From: Glutamicibacter sp. PS
Lineage (GTDB): Bacteria; Actinomycetota; Actinomycetes; Actinomycetales; Micrococcaceae
DNA length: 64,000 nucleotides
NCBI GenBank assembly: GCA_031317595.1
Contig: JANCMB010000001.1
Location: forward strand, 2,917,610-2,981,609
Direction: 5' to 3'
The notes under the pieces were generated by a model. The model ran no database searches. It was given only the letters and a program-made list of their open reading frames with translations, and was not told the origin of the DNA. Positions 51,297-60,100 of the stretch are shown piece after piece; within the stretch, counting starts at the first letter, position 1, and the number at the start of each line of letters is the position of its first letter. Made by a program: the position numbers and the translations under genes.

Positions 51297-51887
51297 GTGC
51301 GACTCAGACCCTCCGCCCTGCTGCGTGCGCCGATCATCGCCGCGCTATGCGTGGGGTTCGCGGCGCTTTTTCACGCCGTGGGCGGCGGACCGGTACCGGA
51401 TGTGGGTTTGCTTGTGCTGTTGACCGGGACGCTGACCCTGGGAAACCTGCTGCTCGACAGACGTCATGCGCTCTGGCGCACCCTACTGGCCAGCGGCGCC
51501 GGACAGTTTCCGCTGCATGCGGCGTTCGCTGCCGGCCAGCACCGGGGGCCGAGCCTTGGCCCGGGCCATGCCCACGCCGTCGGTGAGCCGGTGCAGCTGG
51601 CCGTGCGCACCGCAACGGAGCACCCTCCCATGTGGTTGGCGCATATCGGGGCGGCTGTGGTCACCACCGCCGTCGTCTGCCTGGTCGATGGACTGGGGCG
51701 TTGCGCGCGGCGGCTGGGCGGGCAGCTCATCCGGCGGATTCTGCTGCTTTGGTTGTTGTGGGCCCTAGGCCGGGTGCCCCTCATCCCGCGTCTGCTCGCC
51801 CATCGACCGTTGCCCCGGCCGCGGTGCGGCTTAACGCACTGCGCGGATCCGGTCCGCGGCCCTCCACTGCATCCCAGATTTTCCTAA
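51297..51887 (+). CDS. Hypothetical membrane protein upstream of PepSY gene
   Basis: A 196-residue protein with about four hydrophobic segments (ALLRAPIIAALCVGFAALFHAVGG, DVGLLVLLTGTLTLGNLLL, MWLAHIGAAVVTTAVVCLVDG, RRILLLWLLWALGRVPL) and a His-rich loop between helices 2 and 3 (HAAFAAGQHRGPSLGPGHAHAVGEP) that could bind metal. I choose the GTG at 51297, which follows a CATACT -10-like sequence by six bases and would be leaderless; the frame is open upstream. Placement before PepSY and CobW genes suggests a metal-related role. Confidence 0.55.
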   Translation: MRLRPSALLRAPIIAALCVGFAALFHAVGGGPVPDVGLLVLLTGTLTLGNLLLDRRHALWRTLLASGAGQFPLHAAFAAGQHRGPSLGPGHAHAVGEPVQLAVRTATEHPPMWLAHIGAAVVTTAVVCLVDGLGRCARRLGGQLIRRILLLWLLWALGRVPLIPRLLAHRPLPRPRCGLTHCADPVRGPPLHPRFS

Positions 51888-52015
51888 TCCCAGCGGCTTG
51901 CACCGCCGTCACATGGCGGTATCGCGAGCCGCCTTCCCGCCGGGCCCGCCCGGAGCACACCGTCTACGTCACTGGCCGAGCGCCGTGCCGTCGGAACGAA
52001 AATCTAGGATTTCTT

Positions 52016-53446
52016 ATGTCGCCTACCTCGATGCCCTCGAGGCCCCTAGCCGATTCCACTACCCCCACCCCGAATGCCAGGGGCTGGTTTCCTGCCCTGT
52101 TGCGCCGCCTGCATTTCTACGCCGGGCTTTTCATCGGCCCGTTGATCGCCATCGTGGCGCTATCCGGTGCGCTCTACGCACTAGCCGCGCCACTGGAGAA
52201 CGTCATCTATCGGGATGAGCTCTATAGTTCGGCGCGCGGGCCGGCCCAGCCACTGTCCGCGCAGATCGATGCCGCCAACACTTACCTGCAGACCGGAACC
52301 CCGGTCAAGGCCGTACGCCCCGCCATAGCCGAGGGACGGACCACGCGCGTGCTGTACGCCGATGCGCGGGATCCCATGGGTGCCGACCGCGCCATCTTCG
52401 TCGACCCGGTCAGCCTTCAGATCACCGGCGACCTGCATTCCTATGGAACCAGCGGGGCGTTACCGATGCGGATCTGGCTCGATGGGGTGCACCGCAACCT
52501 GCACCTGGGCGAGCTTGGACGCGGCTACAGCGAAATGGCCGCCTCGTGGTTGGCCCCGGTGGCGCTCAGTGGCTTGGGCCTGTGGCTCTGGCGTCGCCGT
52601 TCACAGCGGCGTAGCGCGCACCGGCCATCCGGCGCGCGGCGCGGCCAGCGCGCCACCCGCACGCTACACGCGCGGATCGGGGTCTCCGTCCTGCTTGGTG
52701 CGCTGTTCTTTTCCGCCACCGGACTCACCTGGTCCAACTATGCCGGTGGCAATATCGCCGCTGTGCGTGCCGAACTTGGCTGGACGGCCGACCCGCTGAA
52801 GCTCACGGTGGGCGAGGCGGCCACCGATGCGGAGCATAGTGCGCATCATGGCGGCGGCGGGCATCTCGGCTCCAATGTGGCACCCGAGCATTTCGATCAC
52901 GTGTGGGCGGCCGCCCGGCAGGTCAATATCGACTCGCCGGTGCTGGAGATCTCCGCGCCGGCCGATGAGCACTCGGGGTGGCGGGTACGCGAGCTCGATC
53001 GGCAGATGCCCTCGGCGCTGGATTCGGTCTCGCTGGACCCGCAGACGCTCGCGGTGATCGATCGGGATGATTTTGATCGATACCCATTGATGGCCAAACT
53101 TTCGAGCTGGAGTATCGCCCTGCATATGGGTGAACTGTTCGGCCTGCCGAATCAGCTGTTGATGGCCGCCTTCGCCCTAGGCATCTTCGTCCTCTGCCTC
53201 TTGGGCTACCGCATGTGGTGGCAGCGCCGACCGGCCGGGGTGGCCGGCGGCCTGGCGCCCGCCCCGCGTGCCGGGGCGTTACTACGCGCTCCACGCTGGG
53301 CGATGGGAGTGAGCCTGCTGCTCGCCCTGGCACTTGGCATCTTCCTGCCCTTGCTCGGCGTAAGCCTGCTCGGCTTCGTCCTTGTTGACCTGCTGGTGCA
53401 ATGGCGCGCGTGGCGCCGCGCGAAACTTGCGAGTGATTCTCATTAG
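52016..53446 (+). CDS. PepSY-associated transmembrane protein
   Basis: A 476-residue membrane protein of the PepSY_TM family. Helices occur near residues 33-58 (FYAGLFIGPLIAIVALSGALYALAAPLE), 175-195, 225-245, 365-390 and 420-455; two extracytoplasmic regions hold PepSY-like domains. WLDGVHRNLHLGELGRGYSEMAASWLAPVALSGLGLWLWRRR is the family's His-containing helix. A His-rich patch (EHSAHHGGGGHLGS) may bind zinc or copper. Such proteins are often iron/siderophore reductases or metal-uptake partners. AGGAT lies six bases before the ATG at 52016; the longer frame upstream overlaps the preceding gene. Confidence 0.75.
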   Translation: MSPTSMPSRPLADSTTPTPNARGWFPALLRRLHFYAGLFIGPLIAIVALSGALYALAAPLENVIYRDELYSSARGPAQPLSAQIDAANTYLQTGTPVKAVRPAIAEGRTTRVLYADARDPMGADRAIFVDPVSLQITGDLHSYGTSGALPMRIWLDGVHRNLHLGELGRGYSEMAASWLAPVALSGLGLWLWRRRSQRRSAHRPSGARRGQRATRTLHARIGVSVLLGALFFSATGLTWSNYAGGNIAAVRAELGWTADPLKLTVGEAATDAEHSAHHGGGGHLGSNVAPEHFDHVWAAARQVNIDSPVLEISAPADEHSGWRVRELDRQMPSALDSVSLDPQTLAVIDRDDFDRYPLMAKLSSWSIALHMGELFGLPNQLLMAAFALGIFVLCLLGYRMWWQRRPAGVAGGLAPAPRAGALLRAPRWAMGVSLLLALALGIFLPLLGVSLLGFVLVDLLVQWRAWRRAKLASDSH

Positions 53447-53449
53447 AAT
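53436..53449. promoter_or_regulatory. Palindrome ATTCT-catt-AGAAT, candidate Zur/Fur-type box
   Basis: Perfect five-base arms with an AT-rich centre, spanning the PepSY stop codon and lying 49 bases before the CobW start. Zur sites of actinobacteria are AT-rich palindromes of this kind, and CobW proteins are often Zur targets; the agreement with a full consensus is partial. Confidence 0.4.
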
Positions 53450-53478
53450 GGTGGCGGCCCGGCGTACGGGCCGCCACC
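53450..53478 (+). terminator. Hairpin in the pepSY-cobW gap
   Basis: GGTGGCGGCCC and GGGCCGCCACC form an 11-bp stem around seven bases. There is no T-run, so attenuation or transcript protection is as likely as termination. Confidence 0.5.
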
Positions 53479-53497
53479 GAGCAGAAAGGCAGCATCG

Positions 53498-54535
53498 TTG
53501 ATTCCCGTCATCGCGCTGACCGGCCATTTGGGTGCCGGTAAGACCAGTGTGCTCAACCAGCTCCTGAGCCGCCCGGGCACCCGCGTCGGGGTCATTATCA
53601 ACGACGCCGGGGCCATCAACGTCGACGCCGGTCTGCTCACCTCGCAGGTGGACGCGGCCGAGTCCATTGCCGGCGGTTGCGTCTGCTGCCTGAACGATTC
53701 CGGGCCGCTGGATGAGCTGCTCGAGAAGCTCAGCGCCCCGCGGCTACGGCTGGATGCGATCATCGTGGAAACCAGCGGGTTGGCCGACCCGGTGAACGTG
53801 GCCCAGCTGCTGCGCTTTTCGCGGGCCGATAACGTGCGCTTCGGTGGAATCGTCGACGTCCTCGACGCCGTCGAACATGAACGGACCGTGGATACCGGCG
53901 GCCTACCCCCGGCGCGGTACGCCGCTACCAGCTTGGTGCTGGTGAACAAGATGGATCTGTTGGAGCCCGCGGCGGCGACCGCGACCCTGGAGCGGATCAC
54001 CGCCCGGGTACGCGAACGCAATGCACTGGCCCCGGTGCTACCCATTGCGCATGCCGCGGTGGCTCCAGAGCTCGTTTTCGACGTGGCCAACGAGCAGGAT
54101 CCCGAGGATCAACTGCCACTGGCCGAACTTGCCCGCGCCAGCCACCATCGGCACACGCCGCATGTGCACGCGGTCACCGTCCCCTGCCCCGAGCCGACCG
54201 ATCCGGGGGCCGTGTTGGATCTGCTGGCTTCCCCACCACCGGGGGCCTACCGGCTCAAGGGCGTGGTGCCGTTCCGGCTGGCCGGTGGCCGCCGTGCCCG
54301 CTACCGGGTCAACGTGGTGGGCCGCACGGTGCACTTCGAACCCCCGGGTCCGAGTGCCGACCCGAGCGAGGATGGGCTGGTCGCGGTGGGTATGGAACTG
54401 TGCGCGGAGCAAGCCACCGCGGCCCTACGTGCCGCGCTCAGCCCGAGCACGCAGGAACCTAGCGCACGGTCGCTGACGCGTCTGGAGCGCCAACTGATAC
54501 TCTCCGGCGGCCCTCAGCGGGGCGAAATTTCTTAG
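53498..54535 (+). CDS. CobW/COG0523-family G3E GTPase metallochaperone
   Basis: A 345-residue GTPase. Walker A is GHLGAGKTS (9-17), the metal motif CVCC is at Cys61/Cys63/Cys64 in AGGCVCCLND, IVETSGLADP is the switch region and LVNKMD the guanine motif. The C-terminal CobW_C domain begins near residue 225 (GAYRLKGVVPFRLAGGRRARYRVN). Proteins of this set insert zinc or cobalt into client proteins under metal limitation; the mid-region HHRHTPHVHA adds His ligands. It starts with TTG at 53498 behind AAAGG. A candidate metal box precedes it, supporting a zinc-limitation role (ZagA-like); this is inference. Confidence 0.85.
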   Translation: MIPVIALTGHLGAGKTSVLNQLLSRPGTRVGVIINDAGAINVDAGLLTSQVDAAESIAGGCVCCLNDSGPLDELLEKLSAPRLRLDAIIVETSGLADPVNVAQLLRFSRADNVRFGGIVDVLDAVEHERTVDTGGLPPARYAATSLVLVNKMDLLEPAAATATLERITARVRERNALAPVLPIAHAAVAPELVFDVANEQDPEDQLPLAELARASHHRHTPHVHAVTVPCPEPTDPGAVLDLLASPPPGAYRLKGVVPFRLAGGRRARYRVNVVGRTVHFEPPGPSADPSEDGLVAVGMELCAEQATAALRAALSPSTQEPSARSLTRLERQLILSGGPQRGEIS

Positions 54536-55047
54536 CCTTGCACCGATTGAGCGGCGGCCCACTGGTCCACGCGCTCATTGCTCTCCTCTTCCGAGAGATC
54601 CTCGACGCGGGACATGATCGACCAGCGCACCCCGTACGGGTCACGGATCGAGGCGAAGCGGTCGCCGGAGACGAAGGTGCTCAGCGACTCGCGGATCACC
54701 GAACCGGCCGCCTCGGCCCGCTGCACCAGCTCATCGGCGTCGGCGCAGTACAGCCCCAGCGAGTAACAGTCGTCGTCCCCCTCCGGGGCCGGTACAAGGT
54801 GGTAGTCGGGGTTGACCTCGCCGAGTTGCAGTCGGCCCTGGCCGAAGTCCAGCTCCGCGTGGACGATGATTCCGCCCATGTCGGTGGCGTTGACCACCCG
54901 GGCGCCGAAAACCGAACGATAGAACTCAATGGCTTCGCGCACCGAGCGCAACGCCAGGAACGGGGTCAGGCTCGTGTAGCCCTGCGGGATACCGTCGGTC
55001 GTGTACGTGCCGCTTACGCCGCGGCGGGGCGTGTTGTTTGTTTCCAT
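54532..55047 (-). CDS. VOC-superfamily (glyoxalase/PhnB-like) protein
   Basis: A 171-residue protein of the vicinal oxygen chelate fold. PFLALRSVREAIEFYRSVFGARVV (near 30-53), IIVHAELDFGQGRLQLGEVN and RDPYGVRWSIMSRVEDLSEEE are PhnB-like segments, with a probable metal-binding His, Glu pair. Members range from glyoxalases to antibiotic-binding proteins. Its stop overlaps the convergent cobW stop region by four bases; its start is 67 bases from the divergent AraC-type gene. Confidence 0.8.
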   Translation of the reverse strand: METNNTPRRGVSGTYTTDGIPQGYTSLTPFLALRSVREAIEFYRSVFGARVVNATDMGGIIVHAELDFGQGRLQLGEVNPDYHLVPAPEGDDDCYSLGLYCADADELVQRAEAAGSVIRESLSTFVSGDRFASIRDPYGVRWSIMSRVEDLSEEESNERVDQWAAAQSVQG

Positions 55048-55114
55048 AACTCGACGGTACGTTGCCTTCAGGGGACGAGACTTGAAGATTTACGACAACC
55101 TGCGAAAGGGAGCC

Positions 55115-55903
55115 ATGGGCGACGTCGAGGACTTGCGCGGCATTCTGTACCCCACCCGGCTGCCGACCTTTCACCGGGAGCCGGCGCCCGCAGAGCTAGC
55201 GGAGCTGATCCGTTGGTTCTGGATCCCGCGCTGGGCCATCGCCCCGGGGCGTAGCTCGCGGCAGGAAGTCTTGCCGTTCCCGGCCTCGAACCTCGTGGTG
55301 CAGCCCGAGATGGTCAGCATCGCCGGCCCGACCACCGCGATCTCCCGCCGCGATCTCACCGGCACCGGATGGGCCGTGGGCGCGCTCCTACGGCCCGCGG
55401 CGCTGGCCTCGCTGGGGATTGACCCGCAGGCGCTGCGCGATCGTGAAGAGCCGCTGGACGAGCCGGACCTGCATGCGGCGGTCTGCGCGGCCATGGGCGG
55501 ACCCGAGGAATCGGCCGCCCGGCGGCGTGCCGTGGCGGAGTTTTCAAGTTGGGCGCGGGTGCGGCTAACCCCGCCCGATGACGAAGCACGGCTGGCCAAC
55601 GCCATGGAGGAGCTGATCTCCACCGATCGCTCGATGATGCGCGTGGAACAAGTGGCCGACGCGCTGCACAGCAGCCCGCGCACGGTGCAACGGCTGGCCC
55701 ACCGATACATTGGGGTGCCACCCTTGGCGATGATCCGACGGTACCGCTTGCAGGAAGCGGCCCAACGTCTGCGGGAGGAACCGCAGCAGTCGCTGGCCGA
55801 TCTGGCCGCCGATCTTGGCTACGCCGATCACGCGCATCTGACTCGTGATTTCCGCACGGTGCTGGGTTTCACCCCGCGCGGATACCGCGGCAGCGACCAG
55901 TAG
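55115..55903 (+). CDS. AraC-family transcriptional regulator
   Basis: A 262-residue regulator. The N-terminal half (RWFWIPRWAIAPGRSSRQEVLPFPASNLVVQPEMVSIAGPTT) is the DUF6597-type domain seen in AraC regulators linked to VOC or glyoxalase genes; the C-terminal 100 residues hold two helix-turn-helix units (MRVEQVADALHSSPRTVQRLAHRYIGVPPLAMIRRYRLQEAA and SLADLAADLGYADHAHLTRDFRTVLGFTPRGYR). GAAAGGGAG precedes the ATG at 55115. It is divergent from the VOC gene and is probably its activator. Confidence 0.85.
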   Translation: MGDVEDLRGILYPTRLPTFHREPAPAELAELIRWFWIPRWAIAPGRSSRQEVLPFPASNLVVQPEMVSIAGPTTAISRRDLTGTGWAVGALLRPAALASLGIDPQALRDREEPLDEPDLHAAVCAAMGGPEESAARRRAVAEFSSWARVRLTPPDDEARLANAMEELISTDRSMMRVEQVADALHSSPRTVQRLAHRYIGVPPLAMIRRYRLQEAAQRLREEPQQSLADLAADLGYADHAHLTRDFRTVLGFTPRGYRGSDQ

Positions 55904-56014
55904 CCACGGCGGGGCCCTACGGGTTTTTGCGTGCCACGCAAGGACGCGCGCGGCACCGCCGTCGGCCACGTACGCTGAAGCCCACACCCGTTAATCCGAG
56001 AGGAAGAGTGGCCC

Positions 56015-56656
56015 ATGCATCAGCACCAGCACAGCGACCCCGTCATCAATCATCAAGACTTCTGGGAGCAGCACTACGGTGCCGCACAGCGGATCTGGTC
56101 CGGTCGGGTCAACCCGCAGTTGTCCGAACTGGCCGGTGCGCTGCCGGCCGCCCGCTCGGTGGATCTAGGCTGCGGGGAGGGCGCCGATGTGCACTGGCTC
56201 GCTGCACGTGGCTGGGATGCGCTGGGTGTCGATATTTCTGCCACGGCTATCGAGCGGGCCCGCGGGGTGGCCGCCGAACAGGAGCTGAGCACGGCGCGGT
56301 TCACCGCCGCGGATCTGACGAACTGGTCGCCGGACGAACATTTTGATCTGGTCACCGCCAGTTTCCTGCAGGCCCCCTTTGAGTTCTCGCGCAGCACGTT
56401 GCTGCGTCGGGCCAGCGAGCTGGTGGCCCCGGGCGGTCACTTGCTGCTGGTCTCGCACGGGTCTCGGCCGCAGTGGGCGCCGCAGCCGCAGGGCGGCTTC
56501 GAGTTCCCCACGCTGGAGGATGAGCTTCGGGCGCTGGCGCTGGATGGCCAGTACTGGGAGCTGATCGTGGCCGAACGGCGCACTCGGGAGGTCACTGGAC
56601 CGCAGGAGCAGCCGGGAACCACCGATGACAACGTGGTCTTTGCCCGGCGCCGCTAG
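56015..56656 (+). CDS. Class I SAM-dependent methyltransferase
   Basis: A 213-residue methyltransferase. SVDLGCGEGADVHWLAARGWDALGVDIS (near 48-75) is the SAM-binding motif I with its acidic residue, and RFTAADLTNWSPDEHFDLVTASFLQAP carries motifs II and III. The N terminus has two His-Gln repeats (MHQHQHSD) and DFWEQHYGAAQRIWSGRVN, a phrase seen in methyltransferases near tellurite-resistance TehB and thiopurine enzymes. Substrate unknown. GAGGAAGAG precedes the ATG. Monocistronic. Confidence 0.8.
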   Translation: MHQHQHSDPVINHQDFWEQHYGAAQRIWSGRVNPQLSELAGALPAARSVDLGCGEGADVHWLAARGWDALGVDISATAIERARGVAAEQELSTARFTAADLTNWSPDEHFDLVTASFLQAPFEFSRSTLLRRASELVAPGGHLLLVSHGSRPQWAPQPQGGFEFPTLEDELRALALDGQYWELIVAERRTREVTGPQEQPGTTDDNVVFARRR

Positions 56657-56772
56657 CCGGCTCCACTGCACACCCCATGGCGCATTCCCGCCAAGGCCAG
56701 CGCGGCAGTATCCGTCCGAATAACATCCGGATATTGATTTGCGCACTCGCTCGCATATCGCGCCATAGGCAT

Positions 56773-56812
56773 GCGTCTTGCCCCCAGCTGTATTTGGCTG
56801 GGGACAAGACGC
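56773..56812. terminator. Bidirectional terminator hairpin
   Basis: GCGTCTTG and CAAGACGC form the outer stem, CCCCAGC and GCTGGGG the inner one, with one C/A mismatch and a seven-base loop. It lies in the 266-base gap between the methyltransferase and the convergent TctC gene; the rest of that gap shows nothing else. Confidence 0.75.
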
Positions 56813-56922
56813 GCAGATTCTCCGATGTCCTGAGTTGAAGTCGCGATAGTACGGCCCGCCTAGGCGGCTTGGGCCATGCGAACCGCAGCCCTCCACAGGG
56901 CCATTGGTGAATCCAGCATCCG

Positions 56923-57912
56923 CTATTTGGCCTGCACAAGTGGAAGGACTGCCTTGTAGTCTTCTTCTTGCTTGGCCCAGAACTCGCCGTACTCCTGTGA
57001 GTTCTGGAAACTAGTAGTCAGCCCGAGGTTATCCATTTTCTCGATGACCTCTTCATTTTCAATCGCGGCCTGCATCGCATCTTCGAGCTTCTTCGCCACG
57101 GCGTCGGGCAACCCGGCGGGAGCTGCATATCCACGTGCAGTTGCAGAAATCACCTCGTAGCCCTGTTCACTAAACGTCGGCACTTCCGGCAGGATATCCG
57201 ACCGCTTGCTATCCATGATGCCAAGAACCTTGGCTTTGCCTTGCTTCGTCAGGTCGACAACTTCGCTGACGTTTCCCACCAGCACCCCCACATGCTTCCC
57301 GAGAAATGCGGTGGACGCCTGGGAGGCTCCTTCGGAGAAGTGCACGGGGCTGAAAGCTGCCCCGGTCGACTCGTTGATCTGCGCAATCGCGAAGTGCTCC
57401 CCGCCCATCTGCCCGGTAGTCGTCGCGTTGATCTCGCCCGGCTTCGCCTTGCTGGCCTCCAGCAAGTCTTTCAACGTGGAATACGGGCTATCGGGTTGAA
57501 CCGCAATCACGAGCGGATCGACCACCTGGCGAGCGAGCGGCTGCAAGTCCTCGCGCGAGAACGCTGCGCCCCGGGACTCATCGAGTGGGATCACGACGAT
57601 GGATGGAGAGCCGACGGAGCCAATGGTGTAGCCATCGGGTTTTGCGTTGGCAATGGCGGTATAGCCAATCTGCCCGCCTGCCCCCGGTTTGTTGACTACC
57701 TCGACGTTGGTGCCCAACTCTTTCTCCAACACCGGCTGGATGAGTCTGGCGGCGGTGTCGACAGGGCCTCCGGGAGAGAAGGCGACAACCAACTCTATGG
57801 ATTTCCCGTTCTCGGGGAAACTGTCTGCGGATTGCGTTCCCGATGCCGAGGAGCAGCCCGTAGCGGCCAAAGAAAGTGCTCCAACGGTGAGAGCAGAGAT
57901 CAGCTTTTTCAT
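56923..57912 (-). CDS. tctC: Tripartite tricarboxylate transporter substrate-binding lipoprotein
   Basis: A 329-residue exported binding protein of the TctC/Bug family. Signal peptide with lipobox ATGC (Cys20) precedes VVAFSPGGPVDTAARLIQPVLEKELGTNVEVVNKPGAGGQIGYTAIANAKPDGYTIG (residues about 43-100), the Bug domain start and carboxylate-binding loops. It hands a carboxylated ligand to the membrane pair encoded upstream in the operon. AAAGGA precedes the ATG. Although the last gene of the three, it is 42 bases from tctA, room for independent adjustment of its expression. Confidence 0.9.
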   Translation of the reverse strand: MKKLISALTVGALSLAATGCSSASGTQSADSFPENGKSIELVVAFSPGGPVDTAARLIQPVLEKELGTNVEVVNKPGAGGQIGYTAIANAKPDGYTIGSVGSPSIVVIPLDESRGAAFSREDLQPLARQVVDPLVIAVQPDSPYSTLKDLLEASKAKPGEINATTTGQMGGEHFAIAQINESTGAAFSPVHFSEGASQASTAFLGKHVGVLVGNVSEVVDLTKQGKAKVLGIMDSKRSDILPEVPTFSEQGYEVISATARGYAAPAGLPDAVAKKLEDAMQAAIENEEVIEKMDNLGLTTSFQNSQEYGEFWAKQEEDYKAVLPLVQAK

Positions 57913-57954
57913 TGTGGTTCCTTTGGTGTTCGGTGACAAGTGAAGGTGAGGAGA

Positions 57955-59460
57955 CTAGCTTTCGGGGTCGTCTACTGCCAACGCCGCCGGTTTGCGCAAC
58001 TTGAGCAGCGGACTGACGATGATAAGCAGGGCAAGAACTAGCAACACCATGGTGATCGGTCGCTCCGCGAAAATGATGAAACTGCCATGAGAGATATCAA
58101 GCGACTCTCGCAAGGAACGCTCCATTAGCGGACCTAGCACGAGGGTGAGCACCATCGGTGCCAGCGGAATATCGAGGTGTCGCAACCCGACGCCAACGAG
58201 ACCGAAAATGATCATGACGAAGACATCGAATACCGAGAAGTTGATGGTGTAAGCGCCCACGACCATGAACATGAGGATCAGGCCAGCAAGAATCGGATAT
58301 GGCACCCGCAAAATCGATGTCCACAACCCAACGAGCGGAACGTTTAGTACGAGCAGTAGCACGTTTCCGATGAATAGGCTGGCGATGATGGTCCAGGCCA
58401 ACGTACCGTGTTCAGCAAACAGCGTCGGCCCAGGGGTCAGGCCTTGCTGGAGAAACGCGCCCATGAGAACCGCGATCGTTGGCGACGCAGGAATTCCGAG
58501 AGTGAAGAGCGGAATCAGCGCGCCATTTGCGTGTGCATTGTTCGCTGTTTCAGGACCAGCCACCCCTTCAATTGCGCCGTGCCCCAACTCCGCGCGATGC
58601 TTCGAAAACTTCTTCTCAGCACCGTACGAGAGCAAGGAGGACACGGAGCCCGTCATACCTGGGATCAGGCCCATGGCAAAGCCAATGCCTGTGCCGCGGG
58701 CGAAGGAAGGCGTGCTGCGTTTCCAGTCCTGTCGGGTTGGCAGCAACGATCGGAAACCTGGCGCGTGCACTGAAACCGGTTTCTTACCCGGTCGATAGGA
58801 AAGGATCTCCGACAGACCGAAAACACCAACGATCACTGCGACGAATGAGACTCCATCCAAGAGCCGCTCCATGCTGAAAGTAAATCGTGGCGCGCCCATC
58901 ACCGGGTCGATCCCGACCATGGATATCAGCAATCCCAAAGCACCAGAAATCAAGGCACGCACCATGGAGCGGCCGGCCAGTGCGACAAGCAAGGAAATAC
59001 CAACGACCACGAGGGCGAAGAACTCTGGAGGGCCGATGAGAAGGCCGAGGCTGCCCAAGGGCTTGGCCGCCAGGACTAAGCCCACGGTGGCGATGGAGCC
59101 GCCGATGAATGAGCCAAATGCAGCGATTGTCAGCGCGACACCTGCACGGCCCATCTTCGTCATCTGGTAACCATCAATCGCCGTAATTGCCGATGCCGCC
59201 TCGCCGGGCGTATTGAGCAAGACACTGGTGATGGTGCCACCGTAAGTCGTTCCATAGAAAATGGCACACAGCATGATGATGGACCCCGCGGGATCCAGAT
59301 TCAGCGTCAGGGGTATGAGCAAGGCGATGCCTGCGACCGGGCCGATGCCCGGAAGCACCCCGATGACCGTGCCCAACAAGCAGCCCACGAAGGCAAACAG
59401 CAGATTCTGCCATGTCATCGCCTCGGCGAAGCCCAATATTAATTCGTTCACGACGCCCAT
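57955..59460 (-). CDS. tctA: Tripartite tricarboxylate transporter large membrane subunit
   Basis: A 501-residue membrane protein with about twelve helices. The TctA signature is GTVIGVLPGIGPVAGIALLIPLTLNLDPAGSIIMLCAIFYGTTYGG (residues 30-75) and GMTGSVSSLLSYGAEKKFSKHRAELGHGAIEGVAGPETANNAHANGALIPLFTLGIPASPTIAVLMGAFL (near 270-340). It forms the ion-coupled channel of the TTT system. It starts one base after the tctB stop. Ligand identity is set by TctC and is not readable. Confidence 0.92.
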   Translation of the reverse strand: MGVVNELILGFAEAMTWQNLLFAFVGCLLGTVIGVLPGIGPVAGIALLIPLTLNLDPAGSIIMLCAIFYGTTYGGTITSVLLNTPGEAASAITAIDGYQMTKMGRAGVALTIAAFGSFIGGSIATVGLVLAAKPLGSLGLLIGPPEFFALVVVGISLLVALAGRSMVRALISGALGLLISMVGIDPVMGAPRFTFSMERLLDGVSFVAVIVGVFGLSEILSYRPGKKPVSVHAPGFRSLLPTRQDWKRSTPSFARGTGIGFAMGLIPGMTGSVSSLLSYGAEKKFSKHRAELGHGAIEGVAGPETANNAHANGALIPLFTLGIPASPTIAVLMGAFLQQGLTPGPTLFAEHGTLAWTIIASLFIGNVLLLVLNVPLVGLWTSILRVPYPILAGLILMFMVVGAYTINFSVFDVFVMIIFGLVGVGLRHLDIPLAPMVLTLVLGPLMERSLRESLDISHGSFIIFAERPITMVLLVLALLIIVSPLLKLRKPAALAVDDPES

Positions 59461-59461
59461 G

Positions 59462-59962
59462 TCAGAGACCGATCATGTTCAGCGGCAGCAAGGAAGACAC
59501 CGGAAGCGAAACGTGCAGAACAGATGTGAACAAGTAGAAAACCCCGACACTGCCACCCAATGAAATAACTGCCGACTTGATCCACCCGATGCCTGCACGG
59601 AGACCTAGGTGGTACATCAAGAAGGCGAAGACCACCAGCTGAAAACCGAGGAACGGTAGTGCGGCGGCCAGCACCAGAAGGCTGATTACCACCGCCCACA
59701 CATGAGCGTGGTCCAATGGATCACCCGACTCCGACCGATGTATTCCCGCACGCTCCTGGACAAACCATACGAACGCGAGGAGCGCCAGAACCGCCCCCAA
59801 TACGGCAGGAAAGAAGCCGGCACCTGGCCCCATGGCGCTCCATAGGCCTAGCTCGATCGATGCAACGAGCGAATATAGCCCGACCATGGCGATTACCGCT
59901 TGGCCGGCTGCGATCGACCGTCTCCCGGACACGCTGCTCCGCTCCGTAGACTCGCCCTCCAT
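59462..59962 (-). CDS. tctB: Tripartite tricarboxylate transporter small membrane subunit
   Basis: A 166-residue protein with four hydrophobic helices (AAGQAVIAMVGLYSLVASIELGLW, GPGAGFFPAVLGAVLALLAFVW, VWAVVISLLVLAAALPFLGFQLVVFAFLMYHLGLR, SLGGSVGVFYLFTSVLHVSLP). GPGAGFFP is the conserved TctB turn. It supports TctA. I start at ATG 59960-59962 behind GGAGG; an upstream ATG at 59980 would overlap the operator region. First gene of the tctBAC operon, preceded by an IclR-type operator. Confidence 0.88.
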   Translation of the reverse strand: MEGESTERSSVSGRRSIAAGQAVIAMVGLYSLVASIELGLWSAMGPGAGFFPAVLGAVLALLAFVWFVQERAGIHRSESGDPLDHAHVWAVVISLLVLAAALPFLGFQLVVFAFLMYHLGLRAGIGWIKSAVISLGGSVGVFYLFTSVLHVSLPVSSLLPLNMIGL

Positions 59963-59993
59963 AGGGTCCTCCAATTTCATAGATTGTTCAGAA

Positions 59994-60010
59994 ATTTCAT
60001 ACAATAAAAT
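59994..60010. promoter_or_regulatory. IclR operator candidate, tctB side
   Basis: ATTTCATACAATAAAAT; on the minus strand ATTTTATTGTATGAAAT, sharing the GTATGAAAT half with the sites at 60083 and 61068. It lies 32 bases before the tctB ATG. Confidence 0.55.
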
Positions 60011-60082
60011 TTTATAGCGCGCACTGGAATGGTGACATGGAACACAAGTAGTGGTCAAGCCCACGGGGAAAATCACAAAGAA

Positions 60083-60099
60083 ATTGCGTAGAATGAAAT
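60083..60099. promoter_or_regulatory. IclR operator candidate at its own start
   Basis: ATTGCGTAGAATGAAAT is nearly the same 17-base sequence as at 61068, differing at one position. It contains a -10-like TAGAAT and ends one base before the iclR ATG, consistent with autorepression of a leaderless mRNA. Confidence 0.6.
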
Positions 60100-60100
60100 C

